Positions 46,158 through 58,457 of a stretch of 64,000 nt of DNA are shown piece by piece. The notes below the pieces were generated by a model that was not told the DNA's origin, ran no database searches, and worked only from the letters and a program-made list of their open reading frames with translations. Origin of the DNA: Methylobacterium platani (GTDB lineage: Bacteria > Pseudomonadota > Alphaproteobacteria > Rhizobiales > Beijerinckiaceae). Every line of letters starts with the position of its first letter. Position 1 is the stretch's first letter. The stretch lies in the NCBI RefSeq assembly GCF_001653715.1, contig NZ_LWHQ01000023.1, forward strand, positions 45,153 through 109,152, in the 5' to 3' direction. The position numbers and the translations under genes are program-made.

Positions 46158-47648
46158 TCACGCCTCCAGGTAGCGCCGGCGCAGATGGCCGAGGAAGATG
46201 TCGGCCGAGAGCGGCCGGCCGGTCGCGGCCTCCAGGATCTCCCGCGTGCCGCAGGCGCTGCCCTTCGCGTGCACGTTCGCCCGCAGCCAGCCGACGAGGG
46301 GCGCGAAGTCGCCTCGCGCGAGGCCGGGGCGCAGGTCCGGCTCGGCCCGGCAGGCGGCGTCGAACAGCTGGGCCGCCGCCATCGCGCCCAGGGTGTAGGT
46401 CGGGAAGTAGCCCCAGGCGCCGCCGGGCCAGTGGATGTCCTGCAGGCACCCGTGGGCGTCGTCCGGCACGGTGAGGCCGAGGAGCCGGCGCAGGCCGTCG
46501 TCGAAGGCGCCGGGCAGGTCGTCGATCTCCATCTCGCCCCGGATCAGCGCCCGCTCGAGCCGGTAGCGCAGCAGGATGTGGGCCGGATAGGTGCACTCGT
46601 CGGCATCGACCCGGATGAAGCCGGGGGCGACCGTCGTGTAGGTGCGGTAGAGGGCGTCGGCCTCCCAGGCCGGGCCGGTGCCGCCGAAGGCCTCGCGGAC
46701 CAGCGGTGCCAGCCAGGCGACGAACTCGCGGCTGCGGCCGGCCTGCATCTCCAGGGTGAGCGACTGGCTCTCGTGCAGGGTCATGCCGCGGGCGGCGCCC
46801 ACGGGCTGGCGGCGCCAGGCGGCGGGGCGGCCCTGCTCGTAGAGGGCGTGGCCGGTCTCGTGCAGCACGCCCATCAGGGCGCGGGCGAAGTCCTGCTCGT
46901 CGTACCGGGTGGTGATGCGCACGTCGTCGGTGGCGCCGCCGCAGAACGGGTGCAGGCTGACGTCGAGCCGGCCCCGCGCGAAGTCGAACCCCGCCGCCCG
47001 CATCAGCGCGAGCCCGACCTGGCGCTGGGTCTCGACCGGGAACGGCCCTTGCGCCGCCGGCGCCGGCCCCGCCGCCTCCTGGCGCGCCTGCGCTTGCGCG
47101 ATCAGCCCCGGCAGCTCGGCTTCGAGCACCGAAAAGAGCGGGTCGATCGCGTCCTGGCGCAGGCCAGGATCGTAGCTGTCGAGGAGGGCGTCGTAGGGGG
47201 AGAGGCCCAAGGCCTCGCCTTTCGCCCGGCCGATCTCGCGCTGGAGACGCAAGACCTCGGCGAGGTCGGGGCGCAGCAGGGCGAAGTCGGCGGTGCGGCG
47301 GGCCTCGCGCCAGGTCATCTCGGCCCGCGACACCGCCCGCGAATTCGCCTCGACGAGGTCGCGCGGCACCGCCGCCGCGTGGGTGTGGGCCCGGCGCATC
47401 TCGGCGAGGTTCGCTTGGCTCCAGGCGTCGAGGCCCCCCGCCTCCTCCGCCCCGGCGAGCCGGTCGGCGGTGGCGGGATCGACGAGGAGGTCGTGGGCGA
47501 GCCCGCGCAACACCGCGATCTGGTCGCCCCGCCCCTCCGCCGCCCCGTCCGGCATCAGGGTCTGGGCGTCCCATCCGAGGATGCCGGAGGCGTCCTCGAG
47601 GGCGCCGATGCGGGCGAAGGTGGCTTCGAGGGCGCGGTAGGCCTGCAT
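46158..47648 (-). CDS. Metallocarboxypeptidase, M32 family (Taq-type)
   Basis: 496 aa. The zinc motif is HETGHALYEQG, with HESQSLTLEMQAGRS supplying the third ligand Glu, both standard for M32. LGWDAQTLMPDGAAE near the start is also characteristic. A cytoplasmic, broad carboxypeptidase that trims peptide C-termini. Monocistronic, divergent from the PNPOx-like gene. Length matches the family. Confidence 0.94.
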   Translation of the reverse strand: MQAYRALEATFARIGALEDASGILGWDAQTLMPDGAAEGRGDQIAVLRGLAHDLLVDPATADRLAGAEEAGGLDAWSQANLAEMRRAHTHAAAVPRDLVEANSRAVSRAEMTWREARRTADFALLRPDLAEVLRLQREIGRAKGEALGLSPYDALLDSYDPGLRQDAIDPLFSVLEAELPGLIAQAQARQEAAGPAPAAQGPFPVETQRQVGLALMRAAGFDFARGRLDVSLHPFCGGATDDVRITTRYDEQDFARALMGVLHETGHALYEQGRPAAWRRQPVGAARGMTLHESQSLTLEMQAGRSREFVAWLAPLVREAFGGTGPAWEADALYRTYTTVAPGFIRVDADECTYPAHILLRYRLERALIRGEMEIDDLPGAFDDGLRRLLGLTVPDDAHGCLQDIHWPGGAWGYFPTYTLGAMAAAQLFDAACRAEPDLRPGLARGDFAPLVGWLRANVHAKGSACGTREILEAATGRPLSADIFLGHLRRRYLEA

Positions 47649-47867
47649 GGGGGATCCGGTGGTTGTGGTGGGAATGGTGGTGCGTTGTCGAACGGCCGTG
47701 CCGAGGCTGGCAAGGTCCGGCCGCGAATGTCGTCGCGACGGACGGGAAACTCACCGAGAGCGCAGCGCCATCAGCTCGCGCTCGCCGCCCCCGCTCGTCC
47801 CATGGTCTACGTTCTCCTGACTCCCCTGACCCGCATACCCTCCCCCCAACGACGAAGGGAGGAAGCG

Positions 47868-48545
47868 ATGAGCGTGTTCTTCGGCGCCACGCACCGGCAG
47901 TTGCAGGACGAGCACGGCACGCGCCGGCTGGCGGACCGGCTGGAGGCGAACGCCCACGCGGCGTTCGAGCCGCAGGAGCGCGCCTTCATCGAGGGCGTGG
48001 CGCTGTTCTTCCTGAGCACCGTCGACCCGCACGGGCAGCCGACCGTCTCGTACAAGGGCGGGGCGCCCGGCTTCGTGCGGGTGACGGGCCCGAGCACGCT
48101 GGTCTTCCCGAACTACGACGGCAACGGCATGTTCATGACCCTCGGCAACATCGCGGCGAGCGAGCGGGTCGGCCTGCTCTTCATCGATTTCGAGCGGCCC
48201 CACCGCCTGCGGGTGCACGGCACCGCGGCCCTGACCCGGGACGAAGCCCTGCTCGCGCTCTATCCCGGCGCCGATTGCGTCGTGCAGGTCACCGCGGCGC
48301 AGATCTTCGTCAATTGCGGCCGCTACATCCACCGCAGCGCCGGAGCCTCCCCCTCGCCGCACGTCCCGGACCACCGGGGGCGCCAGCCCTTCCCGGCCTG
48401 GAAGCGGCTCGACCTGTTCGCGGGCGCGCTGCCAGAGGCGGATGCGCGACGGGTCGAGACGGTCGGCGGCACGATCCCGCTCGACGACTATCCGGGCGAG
48501 GCCGACCCGGCCCCGGACCTGATGCCGGATGGCCCGGGCCGCTGA
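47868..48545 (+). CDS. Pyridoxamine 5'-phosphate oxidase-like FMN-binding protein
   Basis: 225 aa. FFLSTVDPHGQPTVSYKGGA followed by VFPNYDGNGMFMTLGNIAAS fits the split-barrel FMN family related to PNPOx; FINCGRYIHR-like IFVNCGRYIHR is a recurrent block. True pyridoxal synthesis is unlikely because the PNPOx C-terminal dimerisation motif is absent. GGGAGGAAGCG lies just before ATG 47868. Probable flavin reductase or heme/cofactor-related enzyme; substrate unknown. Confidence 0.82.
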   Translation: MSVFFGATHRQLQDEHGTRRLADRLEANAHAAFEPQERAFIEGVALFFLSTVDPHGQPTVSYKGGAPGFVRVTGPSTLVFPNYDGNGMFMTLGNIAASERVGLLFIDFERPHRLRVHGTAALTRDEALLALYPGADCVVQVTAAQIFVNCGRYIHRSAGASPSPHVPDHRGRQPFPAWKRLDLFAGALPEADARRVETVGGTIPLDDYPGEADPAPDLMPDGPGR

Positions 48546-48552
48546 GGGCGGA

Positions 48553-49305
48553 CTACTCCACCCGCCGCAGCACGAAGGTCGTGCCGATCTCGGGGTCGCG
48601 GCGCCAGCGCCCCTCCCCCACCGGGATCAGCTCGACGCTGTGGCCGCGCCGGGCGACGAGGACGAGGCGCCCGGCCTCGTAGTGCCAGGCGGTGGGATCG
48701 AACAGGGCGAGGCCGGGATCGCGGCAGTTCTCCTGCACCTGGGCGCTCTCGGCCCGCAGCATCACCCGGCAGACGTCCTTCTCGACGAAGCGGTCGAGGG
48801 CGTAGAGCCCGGTGACGGACGCGGCGGTGGCGGGCGCGATCGCGGGGCCGTCGCGCAAGGCCTCGCGCGGGGTCGGCAGCGTCGAGAGGGCGGCGTGCGT
48901 CACCAGCGGCGCTTCGGGAGCCGGGGGCCGGACGCCGCCCTGGGCCAGGCTGTAGCGCTCGCCGCCGAGCGACTCCGCGTTGCGCGGCCCCTCGCCCTCG
49001 ACGCCCGCGAAGGCCAGCACCGGCTGGCCCTCCCGGTCGAGGAGCTGGATCAGCTCGCCGTCCTGGCGCCAGCCGGCGAGGCCGTTGACCACGGGAAGCG
49101 CGCGGCGGCAGCCGGCGGGGAAGCGCAGGGCCTGGCCGACCGGGCCGGCCTCCGCCGACAGCATCAGGCCGCAGCGGCGGAAGCTGCCGTCGAGGGCGAG
49201 TTCCCACGGCCCCGCCGCGTCGCGGGGCGGGGCCGCCTCCTGCGCCGCCGCGCATCCCGTCCAGGCAAGCAGACCGAGGGCGGGAAGGAGGCGGCGCAGG
49301 CGCAT
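48553..49305 (-). CDS. AprI/Inh-family metalloprotease inhibitor, apparently two-domain
   Basis: 250 aa. N-terminal signal with a lipobox-like W-T-G-C (RLLPALGLLAWTGCAAA), so secreted or lipidated. Domain 1 (about 30-110) has PWELALDGSFRRCGLML and FPAGCRRALPVVNGLAGWRQ. Domain 2 (about 165-250) has GLYALDRFVEKDVCRVMLRA and TTFVLRRVE. Both resemble the eight-stranded Inh barrel, which normally protects the periplasm from the cell's own serralysin. No serralysin or type I secretion gene is in the window. Confidence 0.75.
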   Translation of the reverse strand: MRLRRLLPALGLLAWTGCAAAQEAAPPRDAAGPWELALDGSFRRCGLMLSAEAGPVGQALRFPAGCRRALPVVNGLAGWRQDGELIQLLDREGQPVLAFAGVEGEGPRNAESLGGERYSLAQGGVRPPAPEAPLVTHAALSTLPTPREALRDGPAIAPATAASVTGLYALDRFVEKDVCRVMLRAESAQVQENCRDPGLALFDPTAWHYEAGRLVLVARRGHSVELIPVGEGRWRRDPEIGTTFVLRRVE

Positions 49306-49324
49306 GGACGTGGCTCTCGGGTGT

Positions 49325-50281
<957 letters not shown>

Positions 50282-50554
50282 GCCTGTCTCCCGGTCGTTT
50301 CTCGCGCATCCGACGATGGGCGCATGGCGAGGGCGCTTGATCTTGCGCCCCGCGCGCCCGATGATGGCCGCCAACACGAGAGGCGGCAAGACAGGCCGCC
50401 CCGTTCGACGGGTCGAGGAAACACCCAATGAGCGCCAGACGCCCCCTTCAGGGCCTAGCTGTCGTGTGTTCGTCGTCTGCCTGTGGCAGCGCTGCCGTTT
50501 CGGTCCGCGCGCCGCGCGCGACCCTATTCTCATAGACACGACCACGAGGAGCCG

Positions 50555-51646
<1,092 letters not shown>

Positions 51647-51765
51647 GCGAACACGAGAGCAAAGCCTCGCGGCCAGACTTCCGGCCGGCGGCGGGACGCC
51701 ATCCCGCCGCCGGCCGGCCCCAACGATAACAAATCACGATCCATCACCCTGGGAGAGACGCCACG

Positions 51766-53076
51766 ATGTCAGCTTTCGATCGTCGCCAGATCCTCAAGGG
51801 GGGCGCCGCGCTCGGCCTCGCCTCCGCCGCGGGCCTCGAGGGCTTCGCCCGCGCCTGGGCGCAGGAGAACCAGTGGAAGCCGGAAGCCGGCGCCTCGCTC
51901 AAGCTGCTGCGCTGGAAGCGCTTCATCCCGTCCGAGGACGAGGCCTTCATGCGCCTCGTCGACGCCTTCACCAAGGCGACCGGCGTGCCGGTCACGGTGA
52001 CGAGCGAATCCTTCGACGACATCCAGCCCAAGGCATCGGTCGCGGCCAATACCGGCCAGGGCCCGGACATGGTCTGGGGCCTCTACTCGTTCCCGGCCCT
52101 GTTCCCGTCGAAGTGCATGGAGGTCGGCGACGTCGCCGACTACCTCGGCAAGAAGTACGGCGGCTGGCTGCCCGCCGCCGAGGCCTACGGCAAGGTCAAG
52201 GGAAAATGGATCGCCATCCCGATGGCGTTCAACGGCGGGTACATCAACTATCGCATCTCGGCCATGAACAAGGCCGGATTCCAGAAGTTCCCGGAGGATC
52301 ATGCCGGCTTCCTGGAACTGTGCCGGGCGATGAAGAAGAACAACACGCCGGCCGGCTTCGCGCTGGGCCACGCCACCGGCGACGCCAATTCGTGGATCCA
52401 CTGGGCGCTGTGGTCGCACGACGCCTACCTGGTCGACGCCAACGAGAAGATCATCATCAACTCGCCGGAGACCGCCAAGGCGCTCGAATACGTCAAGGCA
52501 CTCTACGACACCTTCGTGCCCGGCACGGCGTCGTGGAACGATTCGTCGAACAACAAGGCGTTCCTGGCCGGCGACCTCTACCTCACCGGCAACGGCATCT
52601 CGGTCTACGCCGCGGCCAAGAACGAGAAGAAGGACATCGCGGCCGACATGGACCACGGCCTGTGGCCGGTGGGCAAGTCCGGCAAGCCGACCGAGTTCCA
52701 GCTCGCCTTCCCGATCCTGGCCTACACCTACACCAAGGCGCCGAACGCCTGTAAGGCCTTCATGGCCTTCGCGCTGGAAGCCCAGAACTACAATTCCTGG
52801 CTCGAGGCGTCGCAGGGTTACCTCTGCCACCCGCTCCAGGCCTACGCCAACAACCCGATCTGGACCGCCGACCCGAAGAACAAGGTGTTCGGCGAGGCCT
52901 CGAGCCGGACGCTGGCCGCCGGCGGGCTCGCCCCGGTGAGCGAGAAGGTGGCCGCCGTGCTCGCCGACTTCGTCGTCGTCGACATGTTCGCCTCCTACTG
53001 CACCGGCCGCGAGGACCTGAAGACCTCGATCAGGACGGCCGAGCGCCAGGCGCAGCGGATCTTCCGGTCGGCCTAG
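51766..53076 (+). CDS. Extracellular solute-binding protein, family 1 (CUT1 sugar/polyol type)
   Basis: 436 aa. Tat signal FDRRQILKGGAALGLASAAG with cleavage near ARA-WAQ. The mature domain has the family-1 layout: MRLVDAFTKATGVPVTVTS, GQGPDMVWGL, AIPMAFNGGYINYRISAMN and FLAGDLYLTGNGISVYAA. Ligand not predictable; glycerol-3-phosphate-, maltose- and polyol-type proteins share this fold. A R1 hairpin element follows the stop, before the permeases. Confidence 0.92.
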   Translation: MSAFDRRQILKGGAALGLASAAGLEGFARAWAQENQWKPEAGASLKLLRWKRFIPSEDEAFMRLVDAFTKATGVPVTVTSESFDDIQPKASVAANTGQGPDMVWGLYSFPALFPSKCMEVGDVADYLGKKYGGWLPAAEAYGKVKGKWIAIPMAFNGGYINYRISAMNKAGFQKFPEDHAGFLELCRAMKKNNTPAGFALGHATGDANSWIHWALWSHDAYLVDANEKIIINSPETAKALEYVKALYDTFVPGTASWNDSSNNKAFLAGDLYLTGNGISVYAAAKNEKKDIAADMDHGLWPVGKSGKPTEFQLAFPILAYTYTKAPNACKAFMAFALEAQNYNSWLEASQGYLCHPLQAYANNPIWTADPKNKVFGEASSRTLAAGGLAPVSEKVAAVLADFVVVDMFASYCTGREDLKTSIRTAERQAQRIFRSA

Positions 53077-53102
53077 CGCCTCTGTCTACGGATTGAGCAC
53101 GT

Positions 53103-53252
53103 CCCCCTCTCCCGTGTGGGAGAGGGGCCAGGGGTGAGGGTGTGGCGCTTCCGCGAGAGGCGCAAACCTTGGTGCCGACGGCGGAACGTTCCGAGCTTCA
53201 CGCGGAACCGTAGCACCCTCACCCCCGCCCCCTCTCCCACACGGGAGAGGGG
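53103..53252. repeat. Full R1 element between binding-protein and permease genes
   Basis: Left arm 53103-53143 contains CTCTCCCGTGTGGGAGAG and CCAGGGGTGAGGGTG. Right arm 53214-53252 contains CACCCTCACCCCCGCCC and CTCTCCCACACGGGAGAG. Between them is about 70 bp of variable sequence. It separates the solute-binding gene from the first permease gene within one transcription unit. Confidence 0.8.
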
Positions 53253-53314
53253 AGAGTGCGCCTCCCGAGAGGGGCAGCCCCGAATCCAAGAAATACACCC
53301 GGAGGAGGCTCCCC

Positions 53315-54259
53315 GTGGCCGACATCGCCCTCGCCCGCCCCGCCGCGGCGGCGCCCACGACCGGCTCGGCCTGGAGCCGATTGCGGACGAGCCGCGGCTG
53401 GCTGGGGTTCTGGTTCATGCTGCCGGCAGCCGCGATCCTGCTGCTGTTCCTCGCCTACCCGCTCGCCAAGGGCGTCTGGCTCTCGCTCACCGACACCCGG
53501 ATCGGGCGCGGCGGCAGCTTCGTCGGGATCGAGAACTACGAGTGGCTGTGGGACGACAACGTCTTCTGGCTCTCGGTGTTCAACACGCTGGTCTATACCG
53601 GCTTCGCCTCGGTGGCGAAGTTCGGCATCGGCCTCTACCTGGCGCTGCTCCTCAACAAGCGGCTGCCGTTCAAGGCGCTGATCCGCTCGATCGTGCTGAT
53701 CCCGTTCGTCGTCCCGACCGTGCTGTCGGCGCTGGCGTTCTGGTGGATCTTCGACAGCCAGTTCTCGATCATCTCGTGGTCGCTGCGCCATCTCGGCCTG
53801 CTCGACCACAACATCGACTTCCTCGGCGATCCGACGATGGCGCGGATCTGCGTGACCTTCGCCAACATCTGGCGCGGCGTGCCGTTCATCGCCATCACGC
53901 TGCTCGCCGGCCTCCAGACCGTGTCGCCCTCGCTCTACGAGGCGGCGACGATCGACGGCGCGACGCCGTGGCAGAACTTCCGCCACATCACCCTGCCGCT
54001 CCTCACCCCGATCATCGCCGTGGTGATGACCTTCTCGGTGCTGTTCACCTTCACCGACTTCCAGCTGATCTGGGCGATGACCCGCGGCGGCCCGGTGAAC
54101 ACGACCCACCTGATGGCGACCCTGTCCTACCAGCGCGGCATCCTGTCGGGGAATCTCGGCGAGGGCGCGGCCATCGCCACCGCGATGGTGCCGTTCCTGA
54201 TCTTCGCCATCGGGATCTCGTGGTTCGGCCTCCAGAACCGCAAGTGGCAGACCGGCTGA
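53315..54259 (+). CDS. Sugar ABC importer permease, MalF/UgpA type
   Basis: 314 aa from GTG 53315, with CGGAGGAGG 6-10 bp upstream. About six helices (FWFMLPAAAILLLFLAYPLA first). The EAA loop for ATPase contact is YEAATIDGATPWQNFRHITL. It follows the binding protein after a R1 element and precedes the partner permease by 18 bp. Confidence 0.93.
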   Translation: MADIALARPAAAAPTTGSAWSRLRTSRGWLGFWFMLPAAAILLLFLAYPLAKGVWLSLTDTRIGRGGSFVGIENYEWLWDDNVFWLSVFNTLVYTGFASVAKFGIGLYLALLLNKRLPFKALIRSIVLIPFVVPTVLSALAFWWIFDSQFSIISWSLRHLGLLDHNIDFLGDPTMARICVTFANIWRGVPFIAITLLAGLQTVSPSLYEAATIDGATPWQNFRHITLPLLTPIIAVVMTFSVLFTFTDFQLIWAMTRGGPVNTTHLMATLSYQRGILSGNLGEGAAIATAMVPFLIFAIGISWFGLQNRKWQTG

Positions 54260-54277
54260 GAGAAGGATCGAAGACCC

Positions 54278-55174
54278 ATGGCCGCCACGACCACGACCGC
54301 CGACACCACTCCCGACAACAGCGAAGGCATGGCCTATCTCGACACGCTGCCGAGGCGCGTCGTCACGGTCTACCTGCCGCTCTTCGTCATCCTGGTGGTG
54401 CTGCTCTTCCCGTTCTACTGGATGGCGCTGACTGCCATCAAACCGGACGAGCAGCTCATCGACATGGAGACCTACAACCCGTTCTGGGTGGTGTCGCCGA
54501 CGCTCAAGCACATCGCGAAGCTGTTGTTCCAGACCAACTATCCGCTGTGGCTCTGGAACACGATGATGATCTCGGTGGCCGCCACCGTGCTGTCGCTGTT
54601 CGCCAGCGTGCTGGCGGCCTACGCGATCGTGCGGATCCGCTACCGGGGCGCGGTCGCGGTCGGCGCGGCGATCTTCCTCGCCTACCTGGTGCCGCCCTCG
54701 ATCCTGTTCATCCCGCTCGCCACCATCATCCAGGCCTACGGGCTCTACGATTCGCCCTTCGCCCTGGTGCTGGTCTACCCCACCATCCTGATCCCGTTCT
54801 CGACCTGGCTCCTGATGGGGTACTTCAAGACCATTCCCTACGAGCTGGAGGAATGCGCGCTCATCGACGGGGCGAGCCGCTGGCAGATCCTCGTCAAGAT
54901 CATCCTGCCGCTGGCGGTGCCGGGGCTGATCTCGGCCGGCATCTTCTCGCTGACCCTGTGCTGGAACGAGTTCATCTACGCCCTCACCTTCCTGTCTTCG
55001 ACCCAGAACAAGACCGTGCCGGTGGCGGTGGTGAGCGAGTTCGTCGACGGCGACATCTATCGCTGGGGCTCGCTGATGGCAGGCGCCCTGGTCGGCTCGC
55101 TGCCGCTGGTGATCCTGTACTCGTTCTTCGTCGAGCACTACGTCTCGGCGATGACCGGGGCGGTGAAGGAATGA
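54278..55174 (+). CDS. Sugar ABC importer permease, MalG/UgpE type
   Basis: 298 aa. About six helices, starting VYLPLFVILVVLLFPFYWMA. The EAA loop is LEECALIDGASRWQILVKII. The C-terminal segment ends FVEHYVSAMTGAVKE, as in MalG-like proteins. It forms the membrane channel with the preceding permease. Last gene of the importer; an R1 element follows 44 bp later. Confidence 0.93.
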   Translation: MAATTTTADTTPDNSEGMAYLDTLPRRVVTVYLPLFVILVVLLFPFYWMALTAIKPDEQLIDMETYNPFWVVSPTLKHIAKLLFQTNYPLWLWNTMMISVAATVLSLFASVLAAYAIVRIRYRGAVAVGAAIFLAYLVPPSILFIPLATIIQAYGLYDSPFALVLVYPTILIPFSTWLLMGYFKTIPYELEECALIDGASRWQILVKIILPLAVPGLISAGIFSLTLCWNEFIYALTFLSSTQNKTVPVAVVSEFVDGDIYRWGSLMAGALVGSLPLVILYSFFVEHYVSAMTGAVKE

Positions 55175-55612
55175 TATAGTTTCGGCTTGATCCGCGCGAA
55201 TGAAAGTAAAGCGCGCCTCCCCTCTCCCGTGTGGGAGAGGAGCCGGGGGTGAGGGTGACACGCTTCCGTGTGAAACACTGAGCGTCGAGCTGCGCACACG
55301 ACGGTCTCAGCTTTAAACTGAAGCGTGTCACCCTCACCCCTATCCCTCTCCCACACGGGAGAGGGGATCCCGCGACTAAATTGTCGAGACAAAGAGCAGG
55401 CTGAAGGCGATTCACGGCGCCTGCACCCAGACAGCCGCGATTCCCGAACGCCGCCCACTCTGTTCCGGCACGCCTTGCGATCCCTGCATCCCCTTGCGGC
55501 GCATTGGGGTCTACCCGTCGGCGGACGGGACGGTTACATGACGGGTCCGCCGGGCGCGCACGCCATGCGTCCGGCCCTACCGTCAGGTCTTCGTGACAAG
55601 GCAAAAACCCCG
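55175..55612. other. Intergenic region with R1 element, upstream of leuC
   Basis: 438 bp without a supported gene. 55219-55366 is a full R1 element. The remainder (55380-55612) presumably carries the leuC promoter and leader; I see no clear attenuator or leader peptide rich in Leu codons. Confidence 0.55.
55219..55366. repeat. Full R1 element
   Basis: Left arm 55219-55258 contains CTCTCCCGTGTGGGAGAG and GCCGGGGGTGAGGGTGACAC. Right arm 55327-55366 contains GTCACCCTCACCCCTATCC and CTCTCCCACACGGGAGAG. In this copy the pairing continues inwards (GTGACACGCTTC with GAAGCGTGTCAC), making a long near-continuous hairpin. The flank GGATCCCGCG matches other R1 copies. Confidence 0.8.
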
Positions 55613-57028
<1,416 letters not shown>

Positions 57029-57062
57029 GGCCTCGCGCCGGACGAAGCGGCGGAGTTCGGCG

Positions 57063-57091
57063 TTGACGCCGGCTCCGCCGCCGACTAAACG
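57063..57091 (+). promoter_or_regulatory. Promoter of the first tRNA-Leu copy
   Basis: TTGACG (57063-57068), a 17-bp spacer and TAAACG (57086-57091), 34 bp before the tRNA. The same hexamers with the same spacing precede the second copy (57753-57781), though the spacers differ, which supports function. Confidence 0.6.
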
Positions 57092-57125
57092 AACGTCACC
57101 GCGGCGCTGCCCAGCAGCGCTTCGG

Positions 57126-57210
57126 GCCCAGGTGGCGGAATTGGTAGACGCGCTGGTTTCAGGTACCAGTGGTGCAAGCCGTGGAGGTTCGAGTCCTCTC
57201 CTGGGCACCA
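57126..57210 (+). tRNA. tRNA-Leu (anticodon CAG), copy 1
   Basis: 85 nt including encoded CCA. Acceptor GCCCAGG pairs with CCTGGGC; anticodon stem CTGGT/ACCAG closes loop TTCAGGT (CAG). The long class II variable arm is GTGGTGCAAGCCGT-like. A hairpin AACACC/GGTGTT follows immediately (57210-57228). Identical to copy 2. Confidence 0.95.
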
Positions 57211-57229
57211 ACACCTTTCGATGGTGTTG

Positions 57230-57752
57230 AGGCCTCCCGCAATGCGGAAATCCTGAACTCGACTGTTCATCACCATCGGGAAGCCTGAGCGTTCGATGCA
57301 CGGCGATGCCGGCATCGATGAGCTCGCGCCCGGCCCCCCGACAGGAAGCCTGGACGTCCCACGATCCCGGGATCGGCGTCGAGCATCTCGATCGGCGAGG
57401 GCCGGCGCCGCTGGTGCCCATCTCCATCCCTGCCCGCGCCCGCATCCTGATACCGCCGCGCCTTCGAACGGACCCGTTCGGAGGCGCTCTCTCGGCCCGC
57501 AAGGTTTCCCTGTCGGCGCCGATGCGCCGGATGCCGAGGCCATGAGAACCTGCTTGAGCGGCTCAGCCTGCCGGAAACTGAAGGTCGGCGCTGCATCCTG
57601 CCCTCCACCTCACCGGTGGAGTCTGCCGCACGCGGCAGTACTTCCGGATGAGGCCGTGCGCGGGATGCCGGGAGTGACGGCCGGTGCGCGCGACCGCTTC
57701 GGCCCGGCCTCCCCACCCCGCCGCGCATTCCTCACGCCCCCGCGCAATCCCG
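57230..57752. other. Spacer between the tRNA-Leu copies
   Basis: About 520 bp in which I recognise no gene on either strand. 57601-57640 includes small palindromes (CACCTCACCGGTGGAG; CCGCACGCGGCAG). Codon use and frames look non-coding. Confidence 0.5.
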
Positions 57753-57781
57753 TTGACGCCGCCGCCGCCACGCTCTAAACG
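57753..57781 (+). promoter_or_regulatory. Promoter of the second tRNA-Leu copy
   Basis: TTGACG (57753-57758), a 17-bp spacer and TAAACG (57776-57781), 36 bp before tRNA-Leu copy 2. The hexamers are identical to those of copy 1. Confidence 0.6.
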
Positions 57782-57817
57782 ACTGACACCGGGGCGCCGC
57801 CAAGGCGACGCTCTCGG

Positions 57818-57902
57818 GCCCAGGTGGCGGAATTGGTAGACGCGCTGGTTTCAGGTACCAGTGGTGCAAGCCGTGGAGGTTCGAGTCCTCTCCTGGGCAC
57901 CA
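57818..57902 (+). tRNA. tRNA-Leu (anticodon CAG), copy 2
   Basis: 85 nt, base-for-base the same as 57126-57210, with encoded CCA and the same trailing hairpin AACACC/GGTGTT (57902-57920). The identity reaches five bases before the gene (TCGG-GCCC) and about 20 bases after it, so the unit was duplicated. Confidence 0.95.
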
Positions 57903-58064
57903 ACACCCTTCGATGGTGTTGATGCCGTTCCCGAGCTGATCTGATCGCCGGGTCGAGATCCTCTTCAGCACATCGACGATATCGTAGCGGCAATCGAGGT
58001 GCCGCAGGGCGTCGAACCGCTCCGGGCCGTCCCGCGTTGGCTTGCGCCGACCGGAGGACCGACC

Positions 58065-58265
58065 ATGCCCGACGACCGCGAAGACCTGCTCACCGCCCGC
58101 CCCCACCTGACCCGCCGCGACGAGGACAAGGCCGCCGCGCGGGCCGGGGTGACGCCGGACGACCACGACGCCGCCCGCAAAGCCGACGCCCTCGATCCCG
58201 GCACCAGCACGACCGGCGAGGAGCCGCGCCGCCGCTCCGCCCCGGCGGGCGAAGGCGAGGTCTGA
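58065..58265 (+). CDS. Small hydrophilic protein of unknown function
   Basis: 66 aa. MPDDREDLLTARPHLTRRDE, then DKAAARAGVTPDDHDAARKA. Highly charged with no Cys, no hydrophobic segment and no recognised domain. CCGGAGGA lies 7-10 bp before ATG 58065, which supports translation. Probably disordered. It stands alone between tRNA-Leu copy 2 and the aminotransferase. Confidence 0.55.
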   Translation: MPDDREDLLTARPHLTRRDEDKAAARAGVTPDDHDAARKADALDPGTSTTGEEPRRRSAPAGEGEV

Positions 58266-58457
58266 CCCCGCGGGATCGCGCGGCCGGCCGGACCGTCGAC
58301 GGCCTGGCCGCGCCGGAGGCGGGTCCGGGGCCGGCGGGGGCGCCCGCCCTCCTGCTCCGGGCCGGGCCGTGGTAGCTCCCGTCCTCCCACGCCGTTCGGC
58401 GGCCCCTCGCGCAGACCGCCTGCGTGTCCGGGCGAACGGCCGCAGAGGTGCCCCTGC

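Noticed and set aside
57270..57778. Open frames of about 150 codons between the two tRNA-Leu genes
   Set aside because: They overlap each other on opposite strands, have no ribosome-binding site or homology, and read through the tRNA promoter.
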